64,000 nt of DNA from Treponema sp. UBA4377 (GTDB taxonomy: Bacteria; Spirochaetota; Spirochaetia; Treponematales; Treponemataceae): NCBI GenBank assembly GCA_002391235.1, contig DGRX01000018.1, positions 1 through 64,000 on the forward strand. Reading direction: 5' to 3'. Positions 32,519 through 41,018 of the stretch are shown here, in pieces. The first letter of the stretch is position 1, and every line of letters starts with the position of its first letter. The notes under the pieces were generated by a model. It was given only the letters and a program-made list of their open reading frames with translations. It ran no database searches and had not been told where the DNA came from. The position numbers and the translations under genes are program-made.

Positions 32519-33517
32519 ATGAATAAGACAATCAAGACAATTATTTTTGCCGCGGCCGTCGCGCTTTTTTCATGCGCTTTCGCCGCCTCCAAAAAATCCA
32601 TCGTTTGCGTCACTTATCCCGAATACGATTGGGTGATGAACATTCTCGGCGACAAGGCCGCAAGCTTTAACGTCACGCTCCTTCAAAACAACGGAACAGA
32701 CTTGCACAGCTACCAAGCCTCAATCAAGGACATCGCGAAAATTTCCGTTTGCGACATGCTGGTGTTTGTAGGCGGCGAAAGCGACGAATGGGTTGAAAAA
32801 GCCGTCGCCGAGGCCAAGAACAAGAACATGGTTGTGGTGAACATGATGGAAGCCCTTGGCGACAAAGTCAAGGAAGAGGAAATCGTCGAAGGCATGCAGG
32901 CCGAAGAAGACGAGCATGAGCATGAACACGCCGACCACGACCATGACCACAAAGGCCACCATCACCACCACGATGAAGTTGAGTACGACGAGCATGTTTG
33001 GCTTTCTTTAAGGAACGCCGCCGCGCTTGTCCAAACCCTCGCGCAAAAAATCTCCGAGCTTGACTCAGCCAATGCCGCCGCCTACAAGGCCAACGCCGCC
33101 TCTTACGCAAAAGAGCTTCTTGACCTTGACGCGCAGTGCAAAAAGGCTGTCGCGGCGGCCGCAAAGAAAACACTTTTGTTCGGCGACCGCTTCCCCTTCC
33201 GCTACTTGGCCGACGACTACAATCTTAAGTATTACGCGGCCTTTGTAGGCTGCAGCGCGGAGACCGAAGCCAGTTTTGAAACGGTGATTTTCCTTGCCAA
33301 AAAAGTTGACGAGCTTGGCCTCAACGCCGTTCTTACGATAGAGAAGAGCGACCAAAAAATCGCCAAGACAATCGTTTCCAACACAAAAAAGAAGAGCGCC
33401 GAAATCTTGGAAATGGATTCGCTCCAATCCATCACCCAAAAGGACATCAAGGCCGGCCGCTCGTATCTTTCGGCGATGAAGAAAAACTTGGAAGTTCTTA
33501 AAAAAGCGCTGCGTTAA
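32519..33517 (+). CDS. znuA: Zinc ABC transporter substrate-binding protein
   Basis: 332 residues. Signal sequence with ALFSC, a possible lipidation Cys near 19. Cluster A-1 fold: YPEYDWVMNILGDKA, a His ligand in DLHSYQAS, and EHVWLSLRNA with the second His. Between them is a His/Asp/Glu-rich loop (about residues 130-160, with HEHEH and HHHHHD), the typical zinc-collecting loop of ZnuA. It captures zinc in the periplasm. The membrane and ATPase subunits (ZnuB, ZnuC) are not in this window and must be encoded elsewhere. Confidence 0.92.
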   Translation: MNKTIKTIIFAAAVALFSCAFAASKKSIVCVTYPEYDWVMNILGDKAASFNVTLLQNNGTDLHSYQASIKDIAKISVCDMLVFVGGESDEWVEKAVAEAKNKNMVVVNMMEALGDKVKEEEIVEGMQAEEDEHEHEHADHDHDHKGHHHHHDEVEYDEHVWLSLRNAAALVQTLAQKISELDSANAAAYKANAASYAKELLDLDAQCKKAVAAAAKKTLLFGDRFPFRYLADDYNLKYYAAFVGCSAETEASFETVIFLAKKVDELGLNAVLTIEKSDQKIAKTIVSNTKKKSAEILEMDSLQSITQKDIKAGRSYLSAMKKNLEVLKKALR

Positions 33518-33539
33518 AGCAAGCGCAAGGAGGCAATGC

Positions 33540-33986
33540 ATGAAAAAAATATTTTTCGCAATCGCGACGCTATTCTTTGCGGCGCTTTTTGCCCCGGCGG
33601 CGCAAGAAGTTCCCTTTGCGTCGCGGCCTCCAAAAATGTCTCCCGGCCAAAAAATCGACTGGGACTTTACCAAAATGAATTTCAACATGGCAAGCGGCCT
33701 TGTCTTTGACATGATGGTTGACCCGCAAAAGTACAAGGACAAGACTGCCAAAATCAAAGGGCAATTCGCAAGCGACGTCCACCAAGGAAAGCGCGTGTTC
33801 GCCGTCTTTGTTTGGGACGCCACTGGCTGCTGTCCGACCGGCCTTAACGTCCTTCCGCTTGCAAACAAAAAATACCCCGCCGACTTTCCCGCCGACGGAA
33901 GCCTTGTCACCATAACCGGCGTATTGGAAATGGCGAACCTCTTTGGTCAGGAAGACCTCTGCCTTGTGGCCGAGCGCTGGGAATAA
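33540..33986 (+). CDS. Exported OB-fold-like protein of the zinc-uptake operon
   Basis: 148 residues with a signal peptide (MKKIFFAIATLFFAALFAPAA). The mature part reads DWDFTKMNFNMASGLVFDMM, YKDKTAKIKGQF, FVWDATGCCPTGLNV and LVTITGVLEM, a short beta-barrel pattern with a conserved Cys-Cys pair. Proteins of this shape are commonly encoded beside zinc ABC genes in anaerobes; I know no proven function. AAGGAGG lies before the ATG, 22 bases after znuA, so it belongs to the same operon. Confidence 0.7.
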   Translation: MKKIFFAIATLFFAALFAPAAQEVPFASRPPKMSPGQKIDWDFTKMNFNMASGLVFDMMVDPQKYKDKTAKIKGQFASDVHQGKRVFAVFVWDATGCCPTGLNVLPLANKKYPADFPADGSLVTITGVLEMANLFGQEDLCLVAERWE

Positions 33987-34043
33987 AAATGTAGACAAGG
34001 CAAGCGCTTTCATTGTATGATGAATTTAAAAATGGAGTGTGTT

Positions 34044-34574
34044 ATGAAAAAAATTTTTGCAGCCGCGTTCGCAATCTTATTTTCGGTCCTTGCCCTGTCA
34101 TGCCAAGAAGGCAAGTCCATTTACGATTATGGCTTTGGCAGCGTAAAGAAAAACCACTTAATGTACAAAGACAAGCCTGGTTACGAAATTTCGGAAGCTA
34201 CTGCGGATGACATTCAACAAAAATGCGGATACAACAAGCGCTACACTGTGATGAGCGAGCCCATTTCCATCACTTATTTAAAAAATTGGAAGGGAGAAAC
34301 GCTTGCTAGCGTTATCATATTTAATAAAACCGACTTGCATCCGCTTGGCGCTTACATCGGAAGTCCCAAAGAAGAATTGTTAAAAGAATTTCCCCTTGGC
34401 GACAACGACATCGACTCAGAAAAATCGACTTTCTTTAAGTCAGACAAAAAACATAGAATAGAAGTCGGCGCGATTTACGTTGACGGCATTGTGGATGGAT
34501 TTACAATTCTCAATTGTGAGTATGTGGATAAATTTCACAAAGTGATGGAGACAGACGGCGCAAAGACGGACTAA
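34044..34574 (+). CDS. Putative lipoprotein, function unknown
   Basis: 176 residues from the ATG at 34044, which begins a lipoprotein signal (MKKIFAAAFAILFSVLALSC); Cys20 would be lipidated. A GGAG lies about 10 bases upstream. The mature part is small and mixed alpha/beta: YDYGFGSVKKNHLMYKDKP, LHPLGAYIGSPKEELLKEFPLG and FTILNCEYVD. The GSPKEELLKEFP piece resembles the G-x-x-x-E-V-x-x-x-(F/L)G unit of other secreted treponemal proteins. More AT-rich than its neighbours. Confidence 0.65.
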   Translation: MKKIFAAAFAILFSVLALSCQEGKSIYDYGFGSVKKNHLMYKDKPGYEISEATADDIQQKCGYNKRYTVMSEPISITYLKNWKGETLASVIIFNKTDLHPLGAYIGSPKEELLKEFPLGDNDIDSEKSTFFKSDKKHRIEVGAIYVDGIVDGFTILNCEYVDKFHKVMETDGAKTD

Positions 34575-34597
34575 TTGCCAATCGCCGTCATGCACGT

Positions 34598-35215
34598 CTA
34601 ATTGAACGTCACGTTAACGCTTTTGACAATCGTTTTGGCCGAATCAATGCCAGCGGCGTTTTTGCGGACAGCTCCGTCGGAACCGTCGGGCGAGCCGGAA
34701 CCAATCAACTCAAATGACAGCTCCTCTTTTTGCCCCGCGGGAACAAGCGCTTGGTAGACAAGCGAAGGCTGGCCGTTGACGCCTGAATTCTTTTTTGTCC
34801 AAGTTGAATTGTAGTCAAAGCTGGCGTTAACTTCCACTTTTATCACGCAAGGCTCGTCGCCGATTTTTTGGTTAATGACAAGGCCGCCTTTGGGCGTCGC
34901 GCTTGTCACCGCGTCAATTTCTTTTTGGGAACCGTTTTGCGCGGTGGATTTTTTTGCGTCATGCTTTGAGGCGTGGTACCAAACCGGAAGCGATTCGGGA
35001 CGGCCTTCCTTGGGACCAAAAAGCCAACTTAATGCCGAAGCTTTTTTTGTAACGTAAAGAGTTTTTATGTAGCGGCCGTTTTGGTCTTCAAGCCAAACCG
35101 CAAGCTGCGGCCCCTTCCAGCCTTCGCCAGCGCCAATAGAAATTGTCACATCCCTGGCGTACAAACTTGCGGCCATCGCCGCGCACAATGCAAACAATGT
35201 AAGAAATTTTTTCAT
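34598..35215 (-). CDS. DUF2271-like exported protein
   Basis: 205 residues with a signal peptide (MKKFLTLFALCAAMAASLYA) and AAGGAG before the ATG. Conserved pattern of DUF2271: PQLAVWLEDQNGRYIKTLYVT, a Trp, RPESLPVWYHAS and DAVTSATPKGG. The rest is beta-rich (CVIKVEVNASFDYN, VYQALVP). DUF2271 proteins are periplasmic and often lie next to, or are fused to, FMN-transferring flavoprotein genes; no such partner is adjacent here. Monocistronic. Confidence 0.78.
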   Translation of the reverse strand: MKKFLTLFALCAAMAASLYARDVTISIGAGEGWKGPQLAVWLEDQNGRYIKTLYVTKKASALSWLFGPKEGRPESLPVWYHASKHDAKKSTAQNGSQKEIDAVTSATPKGGLVINQKIGDEPCVIKVEVNASFDYNSTWTKKNSGVNGQPSLVYQALVPAGQKEELSFELIGSGSPDGSDGAVRKNAAGIDSAKTIVKSVNVTFN

Positions 35216-35261
35216 AAGTTATCAACTCCTTAAATTATTGAGCGTATCCTACCCAACACAT

Positions 35262-35284
35262 ACGGGGCGGCAAAGCCGCCCCGT
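35262..35284. terminator. Hairpin between DUF2271 and fabZ genes
   Basis: ACGGGGCGGC (35262-35271) and GCCGCCCCGT (35275-35284) are perfect complements with loop AAA, followed by TTTT only. Weak terminator or stabilising hairpin. Confidence 0.5.
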
Positions 35285-35351
35285 TTTGCTAGTAGAAATT
35301 TATTTGACTTGCGCGCTCACGCGCGCGGCGCAATCCACTCTCCTCGCGTCT

Positions 35352-35380
35352 GTGCTTAGTTGGCTCCGCCAACTAAGCAC
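35352..35380. other. 13-bp hairpin containing the fabZ stop codon
   Basis: Arms 35352-35364 and 35368-35380 (GTGCTTAGTTGGC / GCCAACTAAGCAC) are perfectly complementary around a 3-base loop. The fabZ stop codon and last four codons lie within it. There is no T-run on the minus strand, so it may protect the mRNA 3' end. Confidence 0.65.
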
Positions 35381-35787
35381 ATCCACTCGGCCTGCGCGGC
35401 CAACTCGTCGCCGACGAAGGCTTGGCCGGACTGCTTGATCATGCGGTCGCTGACGCGAAGGTTTTTGATTTCCATTCTAACGGTGTCGCCGGGGCGAACC
35501 TGGCGGCGGAACTTTACCTTGTCAACCGTTCCCAAGAAAAAGAGCGAGCCTTCCTTGAATTTTTTTTGGAAGCTCAAAGCGGCTCCTCCGGCCTGCGCCA
35601 TCGTCTCAACCAAGATTACGCCGGGAACGACCGGGTACTGCGGAAAGTGGCCCTTGAAGAAAAAGTCTTCGTCGGTGAACTTGCGGGTGCTTACGCTGCC
35701 TTCGTCGTCGGCGCTTACGATTTCGTCAACGAACAAAAAAGGCTTTCTGTGGGGCAACAAGGATTCAATGTCTTTTGTAACGCTCAT
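35356..35787 (-). CDS. fabZ: 3-hydroxyacyl-ACP dehydratase
   Basis: 143 residues, normal length. LLPHRKPFLFVDEI, GHFPQYPVVPGV (catalytic His) and LVETMAQAGG (catalytic Glu) are FabZ signatures. It removes water from 3-hydroxyacyl-ACP in fatty-acid elongation. Last gene of the fabD-fabG-fabF-fabZ operon, 10 bases after fabF. The stop codon is embedded in a strong hairpin. Confidence 0.95.
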   Translation of the reverse strand: MSVTKDIESLLPHRKPFLFVDEIVSADDEGSVSTRKFTDEDFFFKGHFPQYPVVPGVILVETMAQAGGAALSFQKKFKEGSLFFLGTVDKVKFRRQVRPGDTVRMEIKNLRVSDRMIKQSGQAFVGDELAAQAEWMCLVGGAN

Positions 35788-35797
35788 GTTAAAACTC

Positions 35798-37039
35798 CTA
35801 CTTTACTTTCTTGATGACTACAACACCATTATGGCCGCCAAAGCCAAGCGTGGCGCTCATGGCGCAGTCGATGTTCATTTCGATTCCCTTGTTGGGAGTG
35901 TAGTCCAAGTCGCAGCCGCCTTCGATGTCAGGGTTGTCCAAGTTGATTGTAGGCGGAACAAAGCCTTCAGCAACAGCCTTTGTCGTGATGATGGCTTCAA
36001 CCGCTCCTGTGGCGCCAAGCATGTGTCCTGTCATGCTCTTTGTTGAAGAAATGTGAAGCTTTTTGGCGGCGTCGCCAAAAGCGATTTTAACCATTTGTGT
36101 TTCGCCAGAGTCGTTCTTGTGCGTTGAAGTTCCGTGCGCGTTGTAGTACTGAACGTCTTCGGGCTTGATTCCCGCGTCGTTCATCGCCTCAGTCATGGCG
36201 GCGGCGCCCTGAAGTCCGTCCGGGTTGGGGGCGGTCAAGTGGTAGGCGTCGTTTGAGCTTCCGTATCCGGCAAGTTCTGCGTAAATCTTGGCGCCGCGCT
36301 TTTTGGCGTGCTCGTATTCTTCCAAAACCAAAACGCCGCTTCCTTCGCTCATTACAAAGCCGTCGCGGTCCTTGTCAAAGGGACGGCAAGCTTTTGTCGG
36401 ATCGTCGACGCGCGCTCTAGAAAGAGCCTGCAAGGCCGCAAACGAATCAATAGTAAAGCCGTTGATCGCAGACTCCGCTCCGCCGGCAAGGCAAACGTCG
36501 CGGCGGCCGCTTCTGATCAAATCAAGAGCGTCGCCAAGAGCGTCGGTTCCGCTTGAGCAAGCGGTGGCGATTGTGTGGCAAGGTCCGTGGATTCCAAAGG
36601 CGATCGCGATGTTTCCGCTGGCCTCGTTGGGAATCAACTGAGGAATCGTCATAGGATTGACGCGCTTTTTGCCAGACTCGTACCATTTAATACAGTTGTT
36701 TTCGATGACTTCGAAGCCGCCGATTCCAACTCCAAGGTAAATGCCGGCCTTGGCCAAAACGTCGGCGTTGCCAATCAAGCCAGCGTCGTCAAGCGCCATC
36801 TTAGCGGCGGCAACGGCGTAGCGAGTGAACAAAGCCATTTTGCGCGCGGCCTGCGTGTCCATATATTTTTCGGGCTCAAAGTTTTTTACTTGGCCAGCGT
36901 ACTTGATGTTGCTCGGCGTTGTGTCGTAGCGGTCAATCAAAGCGATTCCGCTCTTTCCGGCCTTGATCGCGGCCCAAGTCTCTTCAACAGAATTTCCAAG
37001 CGGAGTCACCGCTCCCAAACCAGTAATAACTACTCTTCT
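35798..37039 (-). CDS. fabF: 3-oxoacyl-ACP synthase II
   Basis: 413 residues from the ATG at 37039 (GGAGATATAAAA upstream, giving MRRVVITGLG, the usual start). Catalytic triad: Cys in TACSSGTDAL, His in NAHGTSTHKND and His in SMTGHMLGATGAVEAI. It condenses malonyl-ACP with acyl-ACP. Third gene of the fab operon, 23 bases after fabG. FabH and acyl carrier protein are not in this window. Confidence 0.95.
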   Translation of the reverse strand, partial: RRVVITGLGAVTPLGNSVEETWAAIKAGKSGIALIDRYDTTPSNIKYAGQVKNFEPEKYMDTQAARKMALFTRYAVAAAKMALDDAGLIGNADVLAKAGIYLGVGIGGFEVIENNCIKWYESGKKRVNPMTIPQLIPNEASGNIAIAFGIHGPCHTIATACSSGTDALGDALDLIRSGRRDVCLAGGAESAINGFTIDSFAALQALSRARVDDPTKACRPFDKDRDGFVMSEGSGVLVLEEYEHAKKRGAKIYAELAGYGSSNDAYHLTAPNPDGLQGAAAMTEAMNDAGIKPEDVQYYNAHGTSTHKNDSGETQMVKIAFGDAAKKLHISSTKSMTGHMLGATGAVEAIITTKAVAEGFVPPTINLDNPDIEGGCDLDYTPNKGIEMNIDCAMSATLGFGGHNGVVVIKKVK

Positions 37040-37062
37040 CATTTTTATATCTCCTATTTTTT

Positions 37063-37809
37063 TTAGCACCCCATGCCGCCGTCAACTCCGAGGACCTGCC
37101 CCGTAATGTAAGTTGACAAGTCGCTGGCCAAGAACAAGACGGCGTTGGCGACGTCCTCAACCTGTCCGGCGCGGCGGAGCGGAATCTGCGTAATCCAATT
37201 TTCGCGAATCTTTTCGTCAACGGCCTTTGTCATGTCAGTGTCGATAAATCCGGGCGCGACGGCGTTAACGCGGACTCCTCGGCTTCCGACTTCCTTGGCC
37301 AAGCTCTTTGTGTAGCCGATCAAGCCCGCCTTGCTGGCCGAATAGTTCACCTGGCCGGCGCCGCCGTGAAGGCCTACGATGCTTGTCATGTTGACGATTG
37401 AGCCATGCTTTTTGTGGATCATGTCGTTGGAAACGATTTGCGTGGCGACAAAGGCGCCGGTAAGGTTTACGTCCAAAACTTTTTTCCAGTCGTCCATCTT
37501 CATGTGGAACGAAAGTCCGTCCTTTGTGATTCCGGCGTTGTTGACCAAAACGTCAAAGGCGCCGGCTTCCTTAAGCACGGCTGTGACAACTTCCTTAAGC
37601 TGCTCGGCGTTTGAAGCGTCGGCGTAAATTTCGTGAAAGGCCACTCCGTTGTCGGCGGCAAGCTTTTCAAGCTCGGCCTTTCCGGCGCTTTCCTTTGTGC
37701 AAAGGCCCCAAACTTCGGCGCCGTTGGCCAAAAAGACTTCCGTGATTTTCTTTCCGATTCCGCGGCTTGAGCCGGTGACCAAGGCTTTTTTATTTTCCAG
37801 TAACTTCAT
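37063..37809 (-). CDS. fabG: 3-oxoacyl-ACP reductase
   Basis: 248 residues, a short-chain dehydrogenase: GSSRGIGKKI cofactor site, VNNAGITKDGLS, catalytic Ser in NMTSIVGLHG, YSASKAG with catalytic Tyr and Lys, and the FabG ending FLASDLSTYITGQVLGVDGGM. It reduces 3-oxoacyl-ACP with NADPH. AAGGAG lies before the start. A family-2 repeat sits between it and fabD, so fabG could also have separate 5' processing. Confidence 0.95.
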   Translation of the reverse strand: MKLLENKKALVTGSSRGIGKKITEVFLANGAEVWGLCTKESAGKAELEKLAADNGVAFHEIYADASNAEQLKEVVTAVLKEAGAFDVLVNNAGITKDGLSFHMKMDDWKKVLDVNLTGAFVATQIVSNDMIHKKHGSIVNMTSIVGLHGGAGQVNYSASKAGLIGYTKSLAKEVGSRGVRVNAVAPGFIDTDMTKAVDEKIRENWITQIPLRRAGQVEDVANAVLFLASDLSTYITGQVLGVDGGMGC

Positions 37810-37834
37810 TTTTTTCTCCTTAACTCCTGAATTA

Positions 37835-37886
37835 CCGCTGTTCGCGCGAGCTTGGTTGCGAGCGCGAATGTTGCGGCTTATGCGGC
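37835..37886. repeat. Family-2 interspersed repeat, short copy
   Basis: CCGCTGTTCGCGCGAGCTTGG, TTGCGA and GCGCGAATGTTGCGGCTTATG match the copy at 43414-43522, which has about 57 extra bases in the middle. It lies inside the fab operon between fabD and fabG. Confidence 0.75.
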
Positions 37887-37912
37887 GCCTATCTCTTGTA
37901 GGCTTGCAATCA

Positions 37913-38869
37913 TTACAAATCGCCGCTTAACGCTTCGGCAGTGTTTACCGGAACGCACTTCAAGCTTTCGGCGTAGGCTGTCTTGGCCCACAAGCCGCTC
38001 AAAACCTGGCCGGGACCCGGCTCAAGCAATTTCCATTCGCCGCCGTCGGCCTTGACAAGCGCGGCCAAAACGTCCTCTTCGTCGGTCCAGCGAACTGGGT
38101 GGGTCAAGTGAAGGACGGCGGATTTTTTGGCGTTCTCGCCGCTGGTCTCTTCCTTTCCGGTAACGTTGCTGAACAATTTAATTGTAGGATTGTTGAATGT
38201 AACGCCGGCAATGGCTTTTTCAAACTCGTCGGCCGCGCGCTGCATCAAGGGACTGTGGAAGGGGCCTGCAACCTTAAGGCGCACGGCTCTTCTGGCTCCG
38301 GCTTCCTTGGCGGCGGCCTCGGCCTTTTCGAGCGCGGCTTCGGTTCCGCTTATTACAGTCTGAACGGAAGAGTTCAAGTTGGCGGCGTAGGCGTCGGGAA
38401 TTGACGCGGCGATTTCCGCAACCTTTTCCGGCGGCAAGCCAAGAATCGCGCTCATTCCAGGCGCGTGGCCTTCGTTTTCGGCGGCGATTTTTTCGCAAAC
38501 GGCCTGCATGATTCTGCCGCGGTCAAGAACGACCTTTATTACGTCTTCAAAGCTCAAAACGCCCGCAATGTGCAAGGCCGGAAATTCTCCAAGGCTAAAG
38601 CCCATCGCCGCCGTTGGAACGATTCCCTTTTCCTTAAGCGCCGCGCAAATGGCAAGCGAGGCGGCTGTGATGGCCAGCTGGCTGTTGTCGCTTCGCGAAA
38701 GGGTCTCGGCGTCGGACTCCCACAAAAGCTTTGGAACATCCGTTCCGGCAATCTGCGAAATGTCGTCCAAAACTTTTTTCGCGGCAGGAAACGCCTCCGC
38801 GACATCCTTAATCATTCCGGGAGTTTGCGCTCCCTGTCCGGGAAACAAAAACGCGTGCTTAGCGGCCAT
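37913..38869 (-). CDS. fabD: Malonyl-CoA:ACP transacylase
   Basis: 318 residues. FPGQGAQ near the start, the nucleophile Ser in GFSLGEFPAL (usually G-H-S-L-G-E; Phe replaces the His before Ser), the catalytic His in GPFHSPLM, and PVRWTDEEDVL near the end. It loads malonyl groups on acyl carrier protein. First gene of the fab operon, with GAGGAA before the ATG and an inverted repeat in the promoter region (38898-38926). Confidence 0.94.
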   Translation of the reverse strand: MAAKHAFLFPGQGAQTPGMIKDVAEAFPAAKKVLDDISQIAGTDVPKLLWESDAETLSRSDNSQLAITAASLAICAALKEKGIVPTAAMGFSLGEFPALHIAGVLSFEDVIKVVLDRGRIMQAVCEKIAAENEGHAPGMSAILGLPPEKVAEIAASIPDAYAANLNSSVQTVISGTEAALEKAEAAAKEAGARRAVRLKVAGPFHSPLMQRAADEFEKAIAGVTFNNPTIKLFSNVTGKEETSGENAKKSAVLHLTHPVRWTDEEDVLAALVKADGGEWKLLEPGPGQVLSGLWAKTAYAESLKCVPVNTAEALSGDL

Positions 38870-38897
38870 AGTATTCCTCTTTTTGTTGAATTTGATA

Positions 38898-38926
38898 AAA
38901 TGACAAAAATTGTGAATATGTCATTT
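38898..38926 (-). promoter_or_regulatory. Candidate operator of the fab operon
   Basis: AAATGACA and TGTCATTT form a perfect 8-bp inverted repeat (38898-38905 and 38919-38926) with a 13-base centre, 29 bases before fabD. It contains ATGACA, a possible -35. It does not match the FapR consensus, so the regulator is unknown. Confidence 0.45.
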
Positions 38927-39016
38927 ACGCGTATTCTAGCGCTTTTCCAAAGATTTGTCTAGCGCCGCCATTCTTTAGTCCTCGCTAACTTTTTTATTTT
39001 TTGCTTAGCTTTCGTA

Positions 39017-39045
39017 TTGAAACAATTAGCGATAATCGTTACAAT
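39017..39045 (+). promoter_or_regulatory. Promoter of pckG
   Basis: TTGAAA (39017-39022), 17-base spacer, TACAAT (39040-39045); AAGGAG precedes the ATG at 39078. Confidence 0.75.
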
Positions 39046-39077
39046 GTTAGCCAAATTTCGCTTTTAAGGAGATTAAT

Positions 39078-40943
39078 ATGAGCTTGACTCTTGATGACAT
39101 CAAACACCCAAAAATCAAAGCTTGGGTTGAGGAATGTATCAAAATGTGTGAGCCGGACAACGTGGTTGTTGTCGACGGTTCTGACGAAGAATATGACCGC
39201 CTTATGCAGCTTTGCGTAGACAAAGGTCTCGCCACCCCGCTTAAGAAGAAGGAGCACTCTTTCCTTTTCCGCTCGCTTCCTTCTGACGTAGCGCGCGTAG
39301 AAAGCCGCACATTCATCTCTTCCGTCAAGGAAGAGGACGCCGGCCCGACAAACCACTGGATTGACCCCAAAGAGCTCAAGGCCACAATGAAGGGACTTTA
39401 CACAGGCTGCATGCACGGACGCACAATGTACGTTCAGTGCTTCTGCATGGGACCCCTCGGCTCTCCGATTTCAAAGAACGGCGTAGAGGTCACTGACTCT
39501 GAGTACGTTGTCTTGAACATGGACATCATGACTCGCGCCGGAAAGAAAGTTTTGGACATCTTCAACAAGGACCCCAACGCGGAGTTCGTTCCCTGCTTGC
39601 ACTCAGTGGGAAAGCCGCTCAACAACGGCGAAAGCGACAACGGCATTTGGCCCTGCGCTGACGTAGAGCACAAGTACATCTCTCAGTTCCCGGACGAGGG
39701 TCTCATCTGGTCTTACGGTTCAGGATACGGCGGAAACGCCCTTCTTGGAAAGAAGTGCTTCGCTCTCCGCATCGCCACTGTTCTTGCCCGCAAGGAAGGC
39801 TGGCTCGCCGAGCACATGCTCATCCTCAAGCTCACAAATCCTGAAGGAAAAGTCAAGTACGTCACAGGCGCCTTCCCGTCAGCCTGCGGAAAGACAAACT
39901 TGGCCATGCTTATTCCGACAATCCCCGGCTGGAAGGTCGAGACTGTCGGCGACGACATCGCTTGGATGAAATTTGGCGACGACGGACGCTTGTACGCGAT
40001 CAACCCCGAAGCCGGCTTCTTTGGCGTGGCTCCCGGAACGAGCGCCGAATCAAACAAGAACGCTCTTGTTTCAGCTGAAAAGAACACAATTTTCACAAAC
40101 TGTGCCCTTACAGAAGACGGCGACGTTTGGTGGGAAGGCATAGGTTATCCAGCTAAAGGTGAGTTAGTGGATTGGAAGGGCGTTAAACGCCCCGCCCTCC
40201 CCAAGGACAAGTCTCCCAAGGGAGAAGAGTTCGCCCACCCCAACGCCCGCTTCACGGCTCCTGCCAAGCAGTGCCCCTGCATCGCAAGCGACTGGGAAGA
40301 CCCCAAAGGCGTTCCAATCAGCGCCATCTTGTTCGGCGGCCGCCGCCCGTCAACCGTTCCGCTCGTTCACCAGAGCCGCAGCTGGAACCACGGCGTGTTC
40401 CTTGGATCTATCGTTGGATCGGAAATCACAGCCGCTTCTACAATCAACGCCGCCGAAGTCGGAAAGATTCGCCGCGACCCCTTCGCCATTCTTCCCTTCT
40501 GCGGATACAACATGGGCGACTACTTCCAGCACTGGATCGACGTTGGCAAGGCCGCCAAAGACCAGGACAAGCTTCCCAAGATCTTCTACGTCAACTGGTT
40601 CCGCAAGGACGAGAACAACAAGGATCTTCCCGGCGGATTCATGTGGCCTGGATACGGCGACAACAGCCGCGTATTGGCTTGGATCTTCGACCGCTGCGAC
40701 GGAAAGGACAACGCCGTTGACACGCCGATTGGACTTATGCCCAAAGAAGGCGCCATCAACACAGAAGGCTTGGCCGACTACTACAAGAAGACATTGCCTG
40801 AGATTCTCAAGGTTGATGTCGAGGGTTGGAAGAAGGAAGTCAAGGACATTCGCGAGAACCACTATCCCAAGTTTGGAAAGCACCTTCCCAAGGAACTTTC
40901 AGAAATCTTGGACGACCTTGAGAGCCGCTTAAACAAAGCGTAA
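39078..40943 (+). CDS. pckG: Phosphoenolpyruvate carboxykinase (GTP)
   Basis: 621 residues, the length of GTP-type PEPCK. Key motifs: GAFPSACGKTN (the P-loop-like kinase-1a with the active-site Cys), VGDDIAWMKF (metal site), FGGRRPSTVPLV, and the GTP-binding WFRKDENNKD region. It interconverts oxaloacetate and PEP. In rumen-type anaerobes it commonly fixes CO2 on the route to succinate. Codon choice differs from most genes here (more C-ending codons such as TTC, CTC and ATC), as expected for very high expression. Single gene with a strong promoter and terminator. Confidence 0.96.
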   Translation: MSLTLDDIKHPKIKAWVEECIKMCEPDNVVVVDGSDEEYDRLMQLCVDKGLATPLKKKEHSFLFRSLPSDVARVESRTFISSVKEEDAGPTNHWIDPKELKATMKGLYTGCMHGRTMYVQCFCMGPLGSPISKNGVEVTDSEYVVLNMDIMTRAGKKVLDIFNKDPNAEFVPCLHSVGKPLNNGESDNGIWPCADVEHKYISQFPDEGLIWSYGSGYGGNALLGKKCFALRIATVLARKEGWLAEHMLILKLTNPEGKVKYVTGAFPSACGKTNLAMLIPTIPGWKVETVGDDIAWMKFGDDGRLYAINPEAGFFGVAPGTSAESNKNALVSAEKNTIFTNCALTEDGDVWWEGIGYPAKGELVDWKGVKRPALPKDKSPKGEEFAHPNARFTAPAKQCPCIASDWEDPKGVPISAILFGGRRPSTVPLVHQSRSWNHGVFLGSIVGSEITAASTINAAEVGKIRRDPFAILPFCGYNMGDYFQHWIDVGKAAKDQDKLPKIFYVNWFRKDENNKDLPGGFMWPGYGDNSRVLAWIFDRCDGKDNAVDTPIGLMPKEGAINTEGLADYYKKTLPEILKVDVEGWKKEVKDIRENHYPKFGKHLPKELSEILDDLESRLNKA

Positions 40944-40958
40944 ATCTTTCAAGACCAA

Positions 40959-40992
40959 AAAGCCCGCGGCAACAGCCGCGGGCTTTTTTTTG
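40959..40992 (+). terminator. Intrinsic terminator of pckG
   Basis: AAAGCCCGCGGC (40959-40970), loop AACA, GCCGCGGGCTTT (40975-40986), then T's to 40992. Strong 12-bp stem. Confidence 0.93.
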
Positions 40993-41018
40993 TCTGTTAG
41001 CATTTTTGGGGGATACAA

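Noticed and set aside
33065..33913. 282-codon minus-strand frame across znuA and the next gene
   Set aside because: Spans two well-supported plus-strand genes and has no domain; a codon-bias shadow.
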